Shown here: positions 24,068 through 37,052 of the stretch, one piece after another
Layout: every line of letters begins with the position of its first letter
Position numbering within the stretch: the first letter of the stretch is position 1
Source of the DNA: Metallyticus violacea
Taxonomy: Eukaryota > Arthropoda > Insecta > Mantodea > Metallyticidae
Assembly: GCA_030762175.1 (NCBI GenBank)
Contig: CM060833.1
Coordinates: 68,451,501 to 68,515,500 of the forward strand
Direction of reading: 5' to 3'
DNA length: 64,000 bases
Position numbers and translations under genes: made by a program
The notes under the pieces: generated by a model
What the model was told of the DNA's origin: nothing
The model's input: only the letters and a program-made list of their open reading frames with translations
Database searches by the model: none

Positions 24068-27000
24068 CTTTGAAGTGTACATGAAAAAACGCAAAAACGT
24101 TCATGTCCACATTTATTGAACCTCAATGACAGAAATGTAATAATGGAAACAAATTGCCTAGGTATGTCCATTTCATATTTTCTTCATTCAAAGAGAACTT
24201 GACGAACATCTCTCTCAGATCTTAAACATCTTAGACCTCATCGTCGTTTTTATCTCCTGAATATTTCACTCAAAGGCGTGTTAAAACTCCTAAATGAGTG
24301 ACATCCAATTTAAGCACTAATTCGCTCATAAGTAGTCCTTGGTGTAAGGTTCTTACGCTCTTCATGACTGTGGTGAAAGAGCCTGCTGATCAGATCTGTC
24401 CTCTTGTCATTCTTCAAGCTTTATATTTTAGGGGTATGGACCCAAAACCTGTGCAGGGTAGCTGGTTATAACCTGCATTCTATTCAAAGATACCCAGGAA
24501 GTGCACCGAAAGAATGTAAATGTAAAATTTTGGCTATAAGTCTTTTTGCAAGCTCTTTACTTTAACTCCATTAATATAATTAAAAGAAATCAAAATTATG
24601 TAGAGAGCAGAGACTTCCTGAACATCCTTTTGTCTTGGCTCTTCATCAGGTGCATTGTACTTCTGCCTTACGGAGAGAAAGCGCATAGTTCACAACGTGT
24701 TTCTTTTGTTAACCACTGTCGAAGGTTAACTTCTTGTTACACAGAGTCAAAAGCGTTGGCTTTCTTCATGTTTATTAATAGCTTGTCTGTTTCTCGAATT
24801 TCCCAATATATTTCATGTCAGTAAGCTCTGGCTCCAATGAGGAAACAATGCTGGATAATTTAATTGTTTTGAAAATTTCTTCCTAAAGACAAATGTTCAA
24901 GTTCTGAAAGTAATGAATATAAATTAAACTTGTACTTGTAAATATAATCACACTGGAAAAAATTAAATATGTTTTATAAAATTGTGTATGTAACAATGTT
25001 ATCTTTAGCTCAGAAGTTGCACAATACTTCTGAGTAGCACTTGAAAATTTAGAATTTAGAAACGAGGTTGTTCAATCTCTACCGCTTATTAACTCGTTAG
25101 AACAGGAATTAAGTAAAGTCTTTTCTTGAAGTATGTAAACTCTAAGGTAATCACATTACAGGATAAACTTCAGCATTAAGATAAGTGTTTGATGGGTGTA
25201 AAACTAGTTGGGTGTAATAAAGACGCATTTCCTCAACTCTCCTTATTAAACCTTAAGCGCTGCTTTTTTCTTCGCTTGTTTACATTGTGTGTTGTACCTT
25301 CCTTCTTTTGTATAATATTTACTTGTTTTATTCCGGATTGTCATATGTCTGACTGCTAATTGTGTATTTTCTGTCAGTCTTCTAACCATATCTGCCCCGT
25401 TTTCTTCCCTTCCATTAAAGGTATTAGCCGAGTCACGCAAAATTCCCACAAATTCCTCCATTCTTTCTGGGATCCATCGGTATTGCAACAACGGTTACAC
25501 AGAGATGACCCACGTCACCCTTTATTTAAAGACACAGACGAGCCTTTTCTGTCTTCAAGGGTGTATATCACAGTCTCTTATCACTTTTTAGAAGTTTAAT
25601 ATTTTAAATTTTGGGCAAATTTCGCTCCACTTGCAACTTACAACGAAGTTCTGGAGATAATTACCTGAAAATTCTTTGACCGTTCACTGTTGATTATATG
25701 TCTACAGAGGTAAACTGAAAATACACGGGTAAAATATGAAAATCTTCAAGGTACAAGATAAAGAGAGTCGTGAGAAAACTGTGGTCAACAGTGGAATCGA
25801 ATCATGTCAAAAAGCGCTGGTATTGTAAAATATTCTGTTAAATATATCTCAATCTGATCTTGTTTAACAGAACTTTGAAATATTCACACTGCACTTGATA
25901 AAGTAGCAAAATGATGCAATAAATTTACAGTCACTAAAAAGTAATATAATGATTAGCTTTGTAATGTTAACACGAAATCAATTTTATTCAAAGATTGTAA
26001 CTTAGATAACAATACTTTGCAGTTTTTGTACTCATTTATGGTGTAGATATGCAACTTGCGAAAACGTTCTTAAATGAATATCAAATGATTACTATATAGT
26101 TAGCGGTAATGCATACCAATTTCCCATCGATGGTTTATACTTCGTGTCAACAAATAAATCGATTAAAAACATTTTGTATGGAGGTTTCTATCTCTCAAAT
26201 AAAGATTGCTAGAAATGTGATTCTTAGTAAATATGTACCTATTCTATTTATATAACATTTCCGTAATTACACACTCCAATGTGATCTATATTAAATTTCA
26301 GTATTCCATTTGATTTCCAATTTAATGATGTGTTACCCGTAGAGAGCCAATCGAAAGCTGAGTGAGCGAGATGAAGACATGTGACATTGAGTAACCAGGG
26401 ATCAAATACACCAGAGATCAGTATAAGAGTACAGGGCTTTACTTTTAAATCTTATCCGCTCACGCGATGTTTTATGTCTCGGCTGCTAAGGGTGCAGCAG
26501 CCGGCGACGTCTGTACCTCAACACCGCTCTCTAAAACTATATACAGTCTTAATCTATGCTGGAATTATTATCATTCTCTCTAGGATAAACAGATATTAAA
26601 TAAAACACATTCTGGTCGACACAATTATGCTAGGCCGCCGTAATGTTTCTGATTTCATTACTTTAAATTCCACAATCCCCACTTGTGTTAAATGCGGAAT
26701 AGATCTTACAAGATTTACCATTTCATATACTTATTCCTTTGTTAATACTGTATGTTTTCCACTGGTAAGTATTTTAAAATTTGTGCACAATGTCATGAAC
26801 AAGAAAGATATCTCCAAATTACGTGTTCCTTAAATCTTATTCTTAAATTAATGTTTTCAACAGTAAAACTTCCGTTAAAAGGTAAATCTCAACACCTACT
26901 AATCAATATATAAATATTAACAACAACTTAATAGCAGGAGGTAACTATATGGTAACAAATAAATTAAAAGAGTTATGCAAATATGAATTCACTATAACAA

Positions 27001-27520
27001 ATAGTTGCTGCAAAACATTTAAAACATGAAGAGCGGGAAAAGGAAATAAAATATTGCATGATATCCCTTTCTAAATTTTGTTTATTGAGATAAAAATGAG
27101 ATAGTGAATATAGTTATTAAGTTATTTGGCATTCATCTAGTTTCTATTGAAATATCGCTAAAATTAGTTAGTTGATTAGCAGAGAAAAATATATTTCAAA
27201 GTATACACTACGAATTCGTAGGGATAAAATAAAATAAATTAAGCCGATATTTTTAGTACAAACGAGATTAAAACTTAAGTCATAGGATTACAATAACTTG
27301 TATTACACAATATAAATAAATACATGTAAAATTATATTTTGAAAAATATTAAGAAGGTACATTCAAAACGACAATTAAAATTGGTACCTAACAAAGCAAA
27401 ATACTTTTTTCTCTGATGATACTCCATAACCTCACTTTTAATACACTTTAATTTTAATATTTAATTTTATGCATTAAAATTCAATTTCAGTCAAAAATGT
27501 CACTGTTACATACATGAAAC

Positions 27521-27521
<1 letters not shown>
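24068..27521. other. Mostly featureless AT-rich sequence
   Basis: Apart from the tentative LINE piece at 25246, I see no family. The interval 26.35-26.55 kb has somewhat higher GC but no sustained frame. Confidence 0.4.
25246..25491 (-). pseudogene. Tentative LINE linker fragment
   Basis: An 81-codon frame on the minus strand ends with NTQLAVRHMTIRNKTSKYYT and QCKQAKKKAALK. The stretch between endonuclease and reverse transcriptase in many LINEs has a similar layout: an Ile-rich segment, then a (P/Y)WWN-like motif, then (C/A)..A...R..A. Here the WWN motif is absent (EGRYNTQC). A chance frame is the main alternative. Confidence 0.2.

Positions 27522-27609
<88 letters not shown>
27522..27609. 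repeat. (TTA)n microsatellite
   Basis: Uninterrupted TTA repeat of 88 bases. The absence of interruptions suggests recent expansion or active slippage. Confidence 0.97.
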
Positions 27610-29639
27610 GTTATAGCAAATCTGATTCTCAAGGACGACTTTCTTTAAAAAAGAAAACAGTTTGTTCTCTTTTCTCCGCTATTTATTGTTATGGCATGTC
27701 ATAGGGCAGTCATAAGAAATCATGAACGATAGTAGAAAAATACTTAAAAAGTACTGCATACATCATTATTATGTATTATACATAATTGCTTAGCTTTCTG
27801 AGTAAATTAGAAGATTATTTTTCCGCATCAGCGTCTTTAAAAACGTAATAAAATCTAAATGATGAAAGTCATCTTCAGGTATTCGTACAATGTGACAATT
27901 ACATGACGCATCAGAAAATGGGAAGATTATTAGCGCCGAAAAACTAAAATTATTTTGGACGCTAATGTTTACCTATATAGAAGTTACGAAGTGCGTCGTA
28001 ATTATGTTGCATTGATGAAACAATTGCCTTAAATTTCCCGCGGTGATTTCACGCGAACGCGACCAGTATCCTTAACTGGAGCGCTTAACTTCGTTCTTTA
28101 AACGATGTCGGAACTGGCCTTTCTTAGACTGTGTTCCGGAAGACCTTGAGCATTTATTCCGAAGATCGAAGTTGCCCAAGGACGAGCTCCTTTACTCATT
28201 TTTTTTTTCACTCCGTGGCGGACACCGAGTAACGGAACAACCACTGCAACGGTAAATTCGTTTCCACACAAGGATCGCCATATTGGTAGTCTGTCATGGT
28301 CGTTATTAGGAACAGGGTTACCAATCTGGTGCTCTAAATTGCAAGGGCAGTTATCTATTTAATTTGATAGCAGCATTTATCATGTATGACATACAGGAAT
28401 ATGGAAAATATCAACAAGACTAAAATCAGCAAACGCATTTATCAAGAATATTTCTATAAAGTGCTCTTGAAATCATTATTTTCAATTAACTATGAGGCAC
28501 TTATAAATGTGATGTTCCAGAACATATTTTCTGTATATTATAACCATAAACATATATCAATCTTGAAATGAGCAAATTGGTTATTAAATAGTCGATACAC
28601 CAGACTCTGGACATAAAAAGGAACCTTCTTATTCCAAGTAATGTCTCTTGTGCCCAGAAGACTTTAGCAAGGCAGGAAAATACTCTACCGACTGCGCAAA
28701 AATGATAATCATTATAAATTGGTGACAGCATATATGAAGATTTAAAATACATTCATTGAACTTTTCCAAGCTAAATATTATTCTGAAATACTGATCCTTT
28801 GCAAAATATCCAAATATTAAAAATATGCTTAACATGATTAACATTACTTTACCACATAAATCCTGCTCTTCTGGAGCAATTCTTGTCATTGCAACATTTG
28901 AGAGAGTTCTCAGAGAATGCAAATTAAAAGCTGACTTTTGTCGACATGTTTCATATCTCTTATGCATATTACAGAATGGTGCTCAGCTATCGGCATATTA
29001 TAAAATTATTTTTAACATTTCTAAACTAAAGTAACACTCTTCAGTTCAACATACATTAAACAGTGCTAGCTAATAATCGACATTCAATTGTTATTTGTTT
29101 ATTACGTTGCTTTGTTTCAGTTTCCAACGATACGTTCGTGACTTTCAAATGTTTAATTAGTCCACTCAAAGCAATCTATTAAACAAATAAAATATTTTTA
29201 TTTTGTTGGATCTCCTGTTTGTGTTATGTGGGAAAGAGAAAGAAACTTTTCGAAAAGTAAAAATTGCAGTATGTTCTTTTCACCAAGTAAATACTTTTAA
29301 AATCTTTATAAATGCAAAGCGTGTTTCCTTTCCCTACATGTTTATGATATATTTTACCAGTAAAGCTAAAATAATTCGGTTTCGCTCATTCTAGGCCTTC
29401 GGTGGCCGTTGCTTCAATCACATATTTAGGAAATAATTTCATTAGTTTTTCTTTTGTTGAAATACAGAGTGATTTATAGACAACTATTACATTTATTTAT
29501 TTCAAAGCAAATTATGCTAGCCATAGCTTATTATATCTCAAATATAGAGTACCTTTGGGAGATTATTAACCTCTATAGAAAGTCCCCCATGCATAAGCAT
29601 AACTCATCACATCGTTCCATGTTACTGGCCGCTCGTTAA
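27610..29639. other. No recognised gene; GC-rich patch at about 28.02-28.30 kb
   Basis: The patch contains CCCGCGGTGATTTCACGCG and several CpGs in otherwise AT-rich DNA. It could be an exon, a promoter or another repeat; no open frame supports a gene. A 112-codon minus-strand frame at 28629-28967 is Ile/Phe/Leu-rich and matches nothing I know. Confidence 0.35.
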
Positions 29640-30187
29640 AGGACTTTCTTGACACTATCATTAATCTCCTGTGTAATGTTGAGCTTCAGATCATCCAATG
29701 TCTGGGAGCGTGTGATGTAAACTCTTGTCTTTTAAGTAACCCATAGGAAGAAGTCCGGTATCAAATCAGGAAATCTCGGTGGCCACAGTTTAATGGAGCT
29801 TATCCGGTCGTAAAAGAAACTTTCAATTAGCGCCATGGTTTGGCTTGATGTGTGGAATGTAGCACCATCTTGCTGAATATATACATGACCCAGCTCTACA
29901 TCATCCAATTGCTGAACAAACTGCATGAAAATCCAGCGGTACTCTGCAGTGTCCACATTGTTTACCAATCCCTGACTTGAACTGGGTGCTTCATGAATGA
30001 CATTTGTATTTTGGACAGTCTAATAGCGTGAGTTCTTTGAGTTCGCATAGCCGCATAATTGGAATAATGTTTCATCTGTGAACCATGTGATGGACAATAT
30101 GCCAGGATTTTTGCACAATGAACGCCGTGTTGTCTTATGGCTTGTGCAGCATGGAGGACATTTTCAACATTTTCTATAGAGATCAAT
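29640..30187 (-). pseudogene. DD37D-type Tc1/mariner-superfamily transposase, catalytic half
   Basis: The minus strand, with one frame change near 29965, reads FTDETLFQLCGYANSKNSRY, then NTNVIHEAPSSSQ. After the shift it reads AEYRWIFMQFVQQL, VYIQQDGATFHTS, LWPPRFPDLIPDFFLWV, VYITRSQTLDDLKLNI and EINDSVKKVL. All three catalytic acids are visible: FTDE, QQDG and IPDFF. The spacing between the second and third is 37 residues, which fits the DD37D group of the superfamily. The N-terminal DNA-binding half is missing beyond 30187. The frame change and stops mean it is inactive. It is unlike the DD34D copies elsewhere in the window, so it arrived separately. Confidence 0.85.
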
Positions 30188-30765
30188 AATATCCCAAAGA
30201 TATTTTACATTTTAGTTATAATAAATTATGGTTAGCGTCATTTCGTTTTGAAATAAATAAAGGAAGAAATGCTTTAGTTCTATATAAATCACTATATATT
30301 AAGGTAACTTGTTTCTGCATGTCTTTTTATTTATATTCTTGCTTACATTCTTAAGCTCGCTCTGTTTACTTTAAGAAATATTAAACAAAATTGTTAAAAT
30401 CATTACTTTGCAAAAAGCATACCTTTTTAAAAAAATGTTCTGTACTTTTCTATATTATATGATGTCTTCAATTTTTTCCAGTAACTATTATTCAAAAAAC
30501 GTATTGTGGAAAAAGATTAACTCTGCTTTTAGTAATTATACAATTAATTAAGTTTTCTAATATCAGAATACTAAATAATTCCGATGAAAACGTGAAATAT
30601 AAATTAGGGATGGACTAGTAAATATGTTGGCAGAATGTCCATAAAAAACGTTCTACATTACTTGCAGAACTTAGAGGTAATTTGCCATACATTGATATTT
30701 TAGTAGTTTACGTATGCGGTCTGTAGTATTTTTTTGTTGTCACTGTTTCATCATCATCATAACCG
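30188..30765. other. No feature seen
   Basis: AT-rich; nothing recognised. Confidence 0.4.
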
Positions 30766-30951
30766 TTCATTATCAAGCTTATATGATTGTCAAATGGCAG
30801 GCCTGGGTTCGATCCCCTATGGAAAAGATATGTTGCCTGGATAAGCAGTGAAATAGCACGACACGATGAACTTCAGAGTAATTTGCACCGTATTCGTTTT
30901 GCCTCGAGGGATCTGTATCAGTTAGAAGGGCATTAAACCCTTTGGAAATAA
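30766..30951 (+). repeat. SINE-D (tRNA-related) with simple tail
   Basis: CCTGGGTTCGATCCCC is a strong pol III B box. A body of about 150 bp follows (GATAAGCAGTGAAATAGCAC, CCTCGAGGGATCTG, GGGCATTAAACCCTTTGGAA). It ends in AATAAAATAATAAT and runs into the AAT array. A degenerate A-box region may precede it at about 30745. Single copy in this window, so the family assignment is inferred from structure. Confidence 0.55.

Positions 30952-31023
<72 letters not shown>
30952..31023. repeat. (AAT)n microsatellite at a SINE tail
   Basis: 72 bases of AAT immediately following SINE-D. Confidence 0.95.
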
Positions 31024-33073
31024 TAAATAGCGCAAAGGCAACATAATTTACAGATTTGGTAAGAAGATTTTTAAAGAACTTTACATAATATTATGCATTA
31101 TTTGAATATCAGCAACAAAAGGTTTGCCTATTCACCTATTTCAGCCAAAGAAACAATTTGAAACACGCAGTTTTATTTCAACAATGACTCAAGTTTAGAA
31201 GTTAGCTGCACTATTTTTATCATATGCAGACTGTATCATCATCAACTTAATTCGTTGTTGAAAAATGAAAAAGCTTATGTGTTCATCTGTTTATATATGT
31301 GTTTAGATATGCTCCTTTTGAAGTTTAAAAGTTTAAATAAAACAATTGATAAACTTCGTTACATAAAAATTAACTATTTATTTTAGAATTTTAGAAGAAT
31401 GCATATCATGCTTAACTTTTGGATTTCATAAAATATTCCAAGAATTAATATCTCAGAATCTGCGCTTGTTTTTTTAGCTTTGTTACTTCTGAACTTCAGA
31501 TATTTATTCTGGTTCTCTGGTTATACAGCATCTATGACAGACAACATTAGCCTAATTTTATACATAGGAGGAGAAAGCAGACACTAAGTTTAAAGAAAGT
31601 TAGTAGTATTAGCTTTCGATAACATTTTAAAATTCTAATGTACCTCGTTTCAAGATCTTTCATGTGAAGTTTTCAGAAATGTGTTACATCTTTCATATTA
31701 AAAATATTAAAGCAAGCAATGAACACATAAGTAATGCAGCTATTTCATAAAGTTGACAAAATAATGTAAAACAAGTTTCCTATGCAAGTAGGTAGTTTCA
31801 ACTTGTAAATTCCTACTCTTTTAGCTTCTCAAACTTATTAATCAACCTTTTCCTTCTTGTTCTTCTCGACGTTTATACTCCCCTTCTCTTTTCTCCTTTT
31901 CTTATTTTTGTTTATGTTCATTCTGTTCTCGGATTTTTGCTCTCCTTTATTTATTCTTTATCTCTTTTTCCGAGATCTCATTTTTCTCCTTTCTTTAGCT
32001 TATTTGTGACATTTATTTATTTTAAAAGTTGTTCTCTTTCTCTGTCTCTTCCTCGTCCCCTGTCTATTCCGAAAGGTTCAGAACTATTCGTAGTAATTTT
32101 TACACAATAAACTACACAATGCCGTTTACTGTCTAACATCTGCAGCTATGAAGTCCTACCATTGAGGATGCCTAAATTGTCATAAGGACCCACACTAAAT
32201 CCTGCCTTCAATGGATAACGTTAAAAAAAAAACGTATTTTCTTCCTCTCTTTCTTTGTTTCTGTTCGTGTCCGTTATACTCTTCTACATTTTGTTCCCCT
32301 TTCTTTTCCCTTTCCTTCTTTTTGTCTTATTACGATATTTATCATATCTTAATGTCCCTAAGTTTTCTAAACCTCATCTAATGCACATATTGTTGTAATG
32401 CTCTTATTATGTAATAAAAAGCATGAAAATATTAATGTAAACATAAATCAAACGAGGGCGTGTATAAATGTATTGTATGAGCAACATGGGAGCTGATAAA
32501 AGCACTCGCTCTTGGGACACCTCTACGTTCTCCATAATGGTGTGACGCAATATGGAGGGCGTTACCCACAGGTATTTCTTGTTTTAATGTTCTTGTCCCA
32601 GCCATTATTTAGCCATCGCTAAACCCCTCGGGCGCTATGATAGATCAGTAGGTTGGGTAACTGACAGACAAATTGGTAGCTCAATTCCTGAGCATTTTAA
32701 ATATCCAAGCCGATCGAAACCACACTGACCATGTGAGGTTTCGTTTGTTACTTTTACCTTTTTGTACAATTACAGCAACAAAAGAAAGTGGAATTCTTTT
32801 TTGCAACATTATAGAAGCAAGAACATGCCAATGAACTGACCGATTTTGAACAGTAGAGGATATCTTTTGCTTTTCAAAATTGAGATTCTGATGAAAAATA
32901 CACCCCTAATAATTTGTAATTATTCTGCATAATTATCTGAATTTACTTTGAAACTTTCCCAGAGGAAAAAATTAAGAAAAATTAAAAAATTAAGCATTTT
33001 CTCGTCCTCCCTTCCCTCTATAACTAACACGCATATCTGCAAATGTTGAATGGTTTACTTTAATATAAATAAA
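31024..33073. other. No gene; pyrimidine-rich tracts
   Basis: Plus-strand C/T-rich stretches lie at about 31.84-32.08 kb and 32.24-32.34 kb (repeated TTCTCC/CTTTCTTT themes). No coding signal. Confidence 0.45.
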
Positions 33074-33151
33074 TGTCCGACGTGAGATTCGAACTCGTGG
33101 TCCCTTACTCTACGAACACAAGAGGCTAGCTTATCCTTCAACACGACGGAC
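33074..33151 (-). repeat. tRNA-like sequence (tRNA pseudogene or SINE head)
   Basis: Minus-strand ends GTCCGTC and GTCGGAC can form an acceptor stem with six of seven pairs. GAGTTCGAATCTC forms the T-arm/B-box, and CTCT...AGAG can form an anticodon stem with GTT in the anticodon position. The fifth pair of that stem is T-T, a pyrimidine follows the anticodon, and the T stem has two mismatches. I therefore read it as a decayed tRNA or tRNA-derived SINE head. Confidence 0.45.
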
Positions 33152-35250
33152 CGATAAGAAGTTATAACTTTCAATGGAGTATTCTTAATCGATTATGTTC
33201 TATACCAGCATGAACACTAATAACTATTACATTAATAGAACATATTCGAGCCCCCGCTTTAAATATGACGTAAATATATCTCTACTTAAATAGCTAACTG
33301 TAAAATAACGTAAGTATTAAAATATGTTGTGCTTTTGCTTTCTGTCTAGTGTTTATATGCTTTTGTATTTTTCATTTTAAAGAATTTGCTTAAAATGGTA
33401 TATAGATAAAATTAAGTTTCAAAAATGTACTAAAAGGAATTAATGAATTTAAGATAAAATAAGATGTGACTGCCTAGAAATTTCAGATCAGGCACTTTGA
33501 TCACAGATCGATAAACCCTAAACAAACAAAAAAATCGAGTAAAATGCGCCGCCTTGCTGGCAGATGTTCTGAATTCCATCAAGCAATCAAATAAAATAAA
33601 AAATGCTAATAGAGTACGTCATATTCAAACAGATTATGAACATTCTTTGGTGAGAACCTGATGAGTTGGATATTTAAGAGCGCGGAAGAGGAAGTTCAGG
33701 AAGGAAAAAGAGAAAGAGGTAAAATATGCTGTGAACTGCCACTACAGGTCAAATCATTATTTATTGACCACACAATGCATTGTAAAGAGAAAGTTTTAAA
33801 AATTACGTGTTTTAAAACGTCTAAAGGAGGTACTTTTGCAGTAATTTAAACGTTAATATTTGAGCGTATTCCAACTTATAGGGGCACTCCTTAAAAATAT
33901 AGGAATTTCCATAAAAAAACATATTAACTATAATTATACAGAATAGATCAATTATAAAGTAAAAAACTCCTCTGTGTTTCCAAAGTATGTACAATTGTGG
34001 TTTCTTCAACACTTATGGTTTTCAAATTATCAATTTTTCGGATTTCTAGACGCGGAATAATATTATTATTTTTATGAAAACACTCACTCGTGTCTCATTT
34101 AAACAAGTTCTTCTTCAACAGCAATACCTGTTTATTTCAAGAAAGTAAATGCCAATGTTCTATACAGAAGCAACTCTTCCAAACATTACTTAATAGAAGT
34201 CATTATGCGGGATGTCGGTTGTGGCTGAAGGGTAAAGGCATGCTGGGTTAAATTTCAACTCACGTGAATGGAAGATACAGCCGCATTCTGTAGCTCACAC
34301 TCTCACAGACTTGACACTAGTGCACCTTGCAACTGGAAGGGTGCCCGTCGCTGCGCGACTGTTTTATACGCACGTGACGTCATAACTCCCTCCAAGCCTG
34401 GGAGAAATCTGTTTTTGCGCCTTTAAGGTCTACTAGAGACTGTAGTACTTCAGGAGATTTTTAACCATGGCCCTTTGAAAAGCTCCGAAATTCAATCAGC
34501 TTTCGCAATCGGTTATTTGCCCTAAAGAGGTTAACAGTACAGTCAGCGAATGGGACGCATTAACTTGCATTTCAAAATGATTTACTTTATGAGGCAGTTT
34601 AAAGGAATACACTAAGTAATATCACCAATTTCTATACCAAGGCCTTTGTATAGTACAGTTTCTGGTACAAACATCTTTGTTACCTTCGCAAAACTGCAGT
34701 TTAACAGCATACCCTTGCCAACACAACTACCGGACTAGTTCGTCTATAAATTGCTACGTTCATTTGTCTTAGAGTGCAACATCTATATCATCATTTTCCT
34801 TCCTTTGAAGCACAGCACAGTACAGCACATAAAGCAGGAACGTCTTGTATTGGTACCCTTGATGTTGTTGCTCCTAAATCCGGTTTCGAGTTGGGTGTAC
34901 TTTTCAATCTAACACGGTTGTTTAACCGGTAGCTATTAAACCTAGTAGTCACAGATTCATTAATTAAGACGTTAACTATAGTGAAAATGTACATTTTTTT
35001 TTACAAAATAAACCTAAAATTTCAATGATTGTTATACATTAATTAAGGTGGTAAACCGTGTTTCTTTACTCTGGTTTACGGTTTTGATTGCTTATTGGAG
35101 GTTTTTGCGTGACAATTAAGTACTTTTAAGCATTAATTTCATTACTTTATATATTTATTTTCCTAAATGCATGCTTTATGTTTAGCTGAGAAAGTATAGC
35201 AACGTTATTAAATATTTCGAGATGCTTACATTCGGAAATAACTATTATTG
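33152..35250. other. No gene seen; locally GC-rich at 34.2-34.45 kb
   Basis: The 34.2-34.45 kb patch contains a weak tRNA-like string (GTGGCTGAAGGGTAAAGGC) and the CACGTGACGTCA site listed separately. The rest is AT-rich. Confidence 0.4.
34371..34382. promoter_or_regulatory. Overlapping E-box and CRE palindromes
   Basis: CACGTG (34371-34376) overlaps TGACGTCA (34375-34382). These are full palindromic sites for bHLH and CREB/ATF-type factors respectively. TTTTATACG lies just upstream. With no gene nearby the role is unknown, and chance or repeat origin is possible. Confidence 0.3.
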
Positions 35251-35522
35251 TTTTATTTCATTAGTGTTTAACGCCCGTTTTTACTGCTGAGATATCACAG
35301 GTGGTGGACACTGATGATACATGAGATGAAATGATATTTTGGGAAATGATATGTTTAAGGAAGGAAACGTTCCAGGTCTAAGTTTAGGGTACCTTTCCGG
35401 CATTTGCCATTTATGCGGACTGAGGAAAACCTGGATAAAACCCCAGTCAGTGAGGAAGGTCCTGGTGGAAATCGAACTCCAGACTGAGTCCGCGCTTTAA
35501 TGACCTCGGCCACCCATAGCGG
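35251..35522 (-). repeat. SINE-B copy
   Basis: Minus strand: CCGCTATGGGTGGCCGAGG, ATTAAAGCGCGGACTCAG and GGAGTTCGATTTCC (B box), followed by the family body with CCTAAACTTAGACCTGGAAC and GTTTCCTTCC. It ends GGGCGTTAAACACTAATG plus A-rich tail. Ends agree with the 9558 copy. A clear duplication was not found; TATTG flanks are suggestive only. Confidence 0.88.
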
Positions 35523-36811
35523 TATTGGGGTTTCGATGGCATACATATGCATGATAGCTGTTTAATCTATTAAAAAGTAGCAATAAATGTTCTCGGTTTG
35601 TATTCAATTATGTCATCTGAAGGAGGATACAAGTAGTACAGTCAATTTTGTGACATGCGCACTCAAGAATTCGATCCCGCGAAGTACTCAAGCTGTTCTT
35701 GTTGTATATAGTAGATACTATATATTGCGCTTTGAAGGCAAAATATCCGTAGCACCCTGACGGGTGATTTCCCGTAAGCCGCAAAATGCGGTGTCAAGGA
35801 AGATAGCTAGCGGCTAAGAAGTACATACCAATTATACAATAAAGCATTGTTTTTACAGCCTACTTGAATAAGAGTGTCATTTAGTTCTTGCAATTTGTTC
35901 TTTAGGGCGCATTAAAAGCTCTACACGGCCAAGGTTAAAGGTACTAATTTCATATTACATTATCTCAGTAATGTCGTTTTGAATTTTCTACAGTTTTTAT
36001 TTTTTTTACGTATTTAAGTGTACCTTATGGATTACAAGGAAAGACGTAACTTTTAAAAACACAATTTTTAACAAAACTTCAGTTTTTAACTGTTTAGTTA
36101 AATTACTTAGCTAATTTAACAAGCTTAGCAAGTAGATCAAAAGTAAAGAGTGATCGACAAGTTCCTCCGCACTCGGGTGATATGCACCACACTGTAGAAA
36201 GTTGGTGCTCCTACATTTCTGACATCCCTTCCTTCCTTTGAAACCGGTTATTAGCAGGTAATCCAGCCACCGTTGCTAAGGTTCGGACTTTGGAGTGTGT
36301 GCTTGCATGAGTGATTAAGTGAACACAATAACTATACGCTTGGCGCATGGTCAGTGCTGCCACCCGAGTTCGCTTCCTTAATGAAATATCGGCTACACAA
36401 TGGCTGCGGAATGACTTCTCTATGACTATACTCTTATTGAAAACCTAAAATATAGCTGACTGTTTCTTTTAGTTCTCGCTATAATGATACATTCATATCA
36501 TAAATATTTTTTAAACAAAACTTAAAATCACAGTGTTTGTACAGTTATTATCTAAAAACCATGTGAGAGTACCTCTCACATCATCCTTTTATGCTTTTTT
36601 TTTGCAATTCTTTGTTCATACATTTAACTCTAAACCAGTTCTTTAATATTCTGTTGAGGCAATTCTTCCAGAATCATCGATGTGTGTATGCGTTTTTTTT
36701 TCCCCTGGGTTCTTTCGCAAATACTCCAGCACATTAATCTGTTATTTTCATTTAATATATTATCAAATACTGCTAATTCTGTAATCAGAGTCAGATAGGA
36801 AAAAGTCGATG
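35523..36811. other. No gene seen; perfect hairpin at 36561-36581
   Basis: ATGTGAGAG-TAC-CTCTCACAT forms a perfect 9-bp stem. Otherwise nothing recognised. Confidence 0.45.
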
Positions 36812-37052
36812 TCACGATTCGAACCACGAATCTCCGCTTTACCATACCGTGGCCCTTACCTTCTGAACTACCGTGCTCTGTACGACGATAATCGTGTTTC
36901 TCTCCTATCTGAGTCTATATATCCTGTGTGTTAGGCTAAGGTTTAAAATAAGAACCAGATAAGAAAAATTAGAGATCGCGGCTGGAACTCAAACCACAAA
37001 TTTTTGGCTGGCCGTGCCGGTACTCTTACCATCTGAACTACTGTGTCAACCG
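36812..37052 (-). repeat. Tandem pair of tRNA-derived units, about 170-bp period
   Basis: Two tRNA-like heads in the same orientation: CGGTAGTTCAGAAGGTAAGG with GTGGTTCGAATCGTG, and CAGTAGTTCAGATGGTAAGA with GTGGTTTGAGTTCC. Matching points (36861 and 37031) are 170 bases apart. A (C)TATCTGAGTCTATA / CATCTGAGACTATA segment also recurs. It is either a dimeric SINE or a tandem duplication of one. The 71-codon frame through it is not a gene. Confidence 0.65.

Noticed and set aside
27522..31023. CRISPR array from the regular repeats
   Set aside because: The repeats are trinucleotide microsatellites without spacers, in animal-type DNA.
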